From contig JAISRY010000026.1 in assembly GCA_031273385.1 (NCBI GenBank), positions 1 through 8,999 of the forward strand: 8,999 nucleotides of DNA. Direction: 5' to 3'. The notes beneath the pieces are model-generated. The model made no database searches and was not told the DNA's origin. It was given only the letters and a program-made list of their open reading frames with translations. Of the stretch, positions 6,536 to 8,999 are shown one piece after another. Origin of the DNA: Tannerellaceae bacterium. GTDB lineage: Bacteria > Bacteroidota > Bacteroidia > Bacteroidales > Tannerellaceae. A program made the translations under genes and the position numbers. Numbering within the stretch: position 1 is the stretch's first letter; each line of letters opens with the position of its first letter.

Positions 6536-8999
6536 ATGTTAAAACAATATTCCACGCTGTTATGCGCCGTAGCGACCGCTCTATTGGCCGTTCTGCCGGC
6601 GCCGCCCGTGACGGCACAAAATATCGTCACCATTTTCGGGCAGGAGAAAATCGAGAAGACCGAGGAGGGAGAGGTCGTTCACAACTTCCGTAAGGGATTG
6701 CTGTTGCCGGGCGGCGTCAATCCCGGTATCCTCTTTAACGGACAGGATATGGTCGCATGGCTGTATGCGACAGGCCGCTTCAAGACGCCCAAAGCCGGGG
6801 ACTCCCTGGCCTACAGCTATCCCAACGTCGTTCAGAACGCAGGCCGAGACAGGCAGCGTTTCGCCGGCGGACAGGATGGCCAACGACGCTTCGCTTTCCC
6901 TCCCCAGTGGAAATGGGCGGAGATAGAGGCTGATTCCATCCACCGCTTCCAGCATCCATCCATGCGGTCGGCCTACCTCTATACGGCATACGATTCGCCC
7001 AAAGAGCAGCTCCTTCTCCTGGAGACCAGCGGGGGAACGCGCAGTTATATCAACGGCTTTCCACACGAGGGCGATCATTACGATTTCGGCTATACGCTGA
7101 TTCCCGTCAAGCTGAAAAAGGGGCTGAACGAAGTCGTGCATACGCCGGGGCGTTTCGGGCGGGTAACGGCGAAACTCGTAAAACCCCGTAAACCCGTCCT
7201 GTTCACCCTGCGCGACATGACGCTCCCCGACATCATCATCGGGGAAGGGGACGCGAAATGGGCGGCTATACGTATCGTCAACGCCACCGAAAAGCCATTG
7301 AAAAACCTCCGCATCCGCGCCACCCTCTCCAGCGGTGAGCAGGCCGAATATGCCACGGAAGAGATCATGCCGCTAACCGTCAGAAAGGTGAAATACAAAC
7401 TGCCGGCCGTAGACCCGGGGCGTACACCCGGCGATGTGACGGCCCATCTGGAGCTGATCGACCGCTCGGGGAAGACCGTCGACCGGGCGGAGGTCACCCT
7501 GCACCAGGTACTGCCCGCCGTCCATCATGAGCGGACGTTCGTCAGCCGTATCGACGGCAGCGTGCAATACTTTAGCGTAGCTCCCGCCCTGCGGGACACT
7601 CCAGGAGAGACCAGGGCGTTGACGCTGAGCGTCCATGGGGCAGGCGTTGAAGCGCGTAGCCAGGCACGGTCGTACGACCGTAAAGCGTGGACGGATATCG
7701 TAGCGGCCACCAACCGTCGGCCTTACGGCTTCAATTGGGAAGAGTGGGGACGGATCGACGGGCTTGAAGTCCTCGAAGAGGCGAAGCGGATATTCCAGCC
7801 GGATCCCTCTAAAATATACCTCACCGGACACTCCATGGGCGGCCATGGCGCCTGGTTCCTGGGAACGACCTATCCCGACCTCTTTGCCGCCATCGCACCC
7901 TGTGCCGGTTATCCCGACATCGCGACTTATGGACGGGGAGCGGCTGACGACATACACCGCAACCACCCCCTTTACGAAGCCTTTGAGAGAGGCGCCAATG
8001 CCGGGCGTACCGTTACGCTGGTCGAAAACCTGAAACAGTCCGGCGTCTATATCTTCCATGGCAGCGCCGACAGGGTCGTCCCGACGGAACAGGCGCGGAA
8101 GATGCGCGAAACGCTGGCCAAATTCCATACCGATTTCTGCTATTACGAATACCCGGGGGGCGAACACTGGTTCGGCAACATCAGTATGGACTGGCCGTTG
8201 ATCTTCGACTTCTTTTCCCACCACGCAATCCCCGCCCTCCACGAAGTGAAAGAGATTGATTTCCACACCGCATCCCCCGCTATCTCGGCGTCGGACTACT
8301 GGATACGGGTAGAGCAGCAGGTAGAGCCTTACCGCTTTACCCACCTGAAAGCGACACAGGATAAAGACACCATAAAGATTGAGAAAGCGGAAAATGCCGC
8401 CTTGCTCGTGCTCGACATCCCGGCATTACGCCCCGCATCCGAAGCGGTCACCGTGGATATCGACGGGAAGCGGCTCACTCTTCCGGCAAACCGGAAAGCC
8501 ATCCTCGCCCTGACCGGCGGCACATGGAACAGCATCGACCGCATTGACCCGAAACAGAAATACGCCCTCCGCTACGGCGGCTTCAAACAGGCATACGACA
8601 ACCACGTCGTCTTTGTCTACGCCACCAGAGGCAATGCAAAAGAAAACGAATGGTACCGCAACAAAGCCCGGTTCGATGCCGAAACGTTCTATTACCGCGG
8701 GAACGGCTCAGTCGACGTCATCCCCGACACAGATTATACGCCTGCCGCCTATAAAGACCGCAACGTAGTCGTCTATGGCAACAGGAACAACAACAGCGCA
8801 TGGCCCCTCCTGCTGAAAGAGTGCCCCATTCAGGTTGGCAACGGGGAAATCACCGCAGGCGGCCATGCGTACCGGGGCGACGACCTGGCAACCTGCTTCA
8901 TCTACCCCCACCCCGAAAGCGATACGGCGTCGGTAGGCGTTGTGGCCGGGACGGGTGATGCCGGTATGCGCGCCACCTCCCCGAACAATTACATCTCCG
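6536..8999 (+). CDS. Secreted multidomain alpha/beta hydrolase (prolyl-oligopeptidase/esterase-like), C-terminus cut by window edge
   Basis: An exported serine hydrolase; 821 codons are visible and the frame is open at the right edge. The signal peptide is MLKQYS plus a hydrophobic core, with likely cleavage after V25-T-A27. Residues about 30-220 look like a galactose-binding-type beta domain (SYINGFPHEGDHY at 170-182, LKKGLNEV at 193-200). An Ig-like domain follows (about 221-325). The catalytic domain spans about 355-575: SVHGAG (365-370) near the oxyanion hole, nucleophile S433 in GHSMGG, D512 in HGSADRVVP, H544 in YPGGEHWFG. The triad is complete. The C-terminal region (about 580 onward, with YYRGNGSVDVIPDTDY at 717-732 and GVVAGTGDAGMR at 801-812) resembles a conserved extension that I associate with Bacteroidota and Planctomycetes homologues; its function is unknown to me. 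Automated annotation would probably say prolyl oligopeptidase family peptidase; an esterase removing ester groups from a glycan fits the neighbours equally well. It is divergent from the sugar-uptake operon and may be co-regulated through the shared spacer. Confidence 0.9.
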   Translation, partial: MLKQYSTLLCAVATALLAVLPAPPVTAQNIVTIFGQEKIEKTEEGEVVHNFRKGLLLPGGVNPGILFNGQDMVAWLYATGRFKTPKAGDSLAYSYPNVVQNAGRDRQRFAGGQDGQRRFAFPPQWKWAEIEADSIHRFQHPSMRSAYLYTAYDSPKEQLLLLETSGGTRSYINGFPHEGDHYDFGYTLIPVKLKKGLNEVVHTPGRFGRVTAKLVKPRKPVLFTLRDMTLPDIIIGEGDAKWAAIRIVNATEKPLKNLRIRATLSSGEQAEYATEEIMPLTVRKVKYKLPAVDPGRTPGDVTAHLELIDRSGKTVDRAEVTLHQVLPAVHHERTFVSRIDGSVQYFSVAPALRDTPGETRALTLSVHGAGVEARSQARSYDRKAWTDIVAATNRRPYGFNWEEWGRIDGLEVLEEAKRIFQPDPSKIYLTGHSMGGHGAWFLGTTYPDLFAAIAPCAGYPDIATYGRGAADDIHRNHPLYEAFERGANAGRTVTLVENLKQSGVYIFHGSADRVVPTEQARKMRETLAKFHTDFCYYEYPGGEHWFGNISMDWPLIFDFFSHHAIPALHEVKEIDFHTASPAISASDYWIRVEQQVEPYRFTHLKATQDKDTIKIEKAENAALLVLDIPALRPASEAVTVDIDGKRLTLPANRKAILALTGGTWNSIDRIDPKQKYALRYGGFKQAYDNHVVFVYATRGNAKENEWYRNKARFDAETFYYRGNGSVDVIPDTDYTPAAYKDRNVVVYGNRNNNSAWPLLLKECPIQVGNGEITAGGHAYRGDDLATCFIYPHPESDTASVGVVAGTGDAGMRATSPNNYIS

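Noticed and set aside
7373..8344. 323-codon open frame on the minus strand
   Set aside because: It is antisense to the alpha/beta hydrolase, whose frame has a signal peptide and complete catalytic triad. The antisense product shows no recognisable motif.

Overview
This window comes from a Bacteroidota genome, most likely order Bacteroidales. The evidence is the type of GH2 enzyme and TPR/DUF5107 protein, the weak ribosome binding sites, the AT-rich spacer between GC-rich genes, and short tandem repeats (7-bp and 9-bp units) of a kind often seen in this phylum. The genus cannot be fixed from the window. The whole window is accounted for by four large protein genes and one divergent intergenic region. 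There is no rRNA, tRNA, CRISPR array, transposase or phage gene.

Left and centre (1-6313, minus strand): a tightly packed operon read right to left. It opens with a 12-helix MFS sugar:proton symporter of the XylE/GalP/GLUT type (4940-6313). After 5 bp comes a 1096-residue cytoplasmic protein with an N-terminal DUF5107 domain and a long C-terminal TPR array (1644-4934). After 7 bp comes a secreted glycoside hydrolase family 2 enzyme (1636 down to base 1, C-terminus missing at the window edge). No SusC/SusD pair is visible, so as far as the window shows this is an uptake cassette centred on an inner-membrane symporter. A plausible flow is that the exported GH2 enzyme trims a glycoside in the periplasm, the symporter imports the released sugar, and the cytoplasmic DUF5107-TPR protein acts on or senses it.

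Centre right (6314-6535): a 222-bp AT-rich spacer between divergent genes. It must hold the promoters for both directions and contains seven exact-length copies of a 9-bp unit built on the palindrome CTTAAG (6413-6475).

Right (6536-8999, plus strand): a secreted, multidomain alpha/beta hydrolase (prolyl-oligopeptidase/esterase-like) with a complete Ser-Asp-His triad. It runs off the right edge of the window.

The most unusual signals are a 7-bp tandem repeat inserted in frame inside the GH2 gene, where it encodes a NYELRIT-type heptapeptide; the 9-bp array in the shared promoter region; and the MFS / DUF5107-TPR / GH2 operon, whose central protein has no established biochemical function that I know of.
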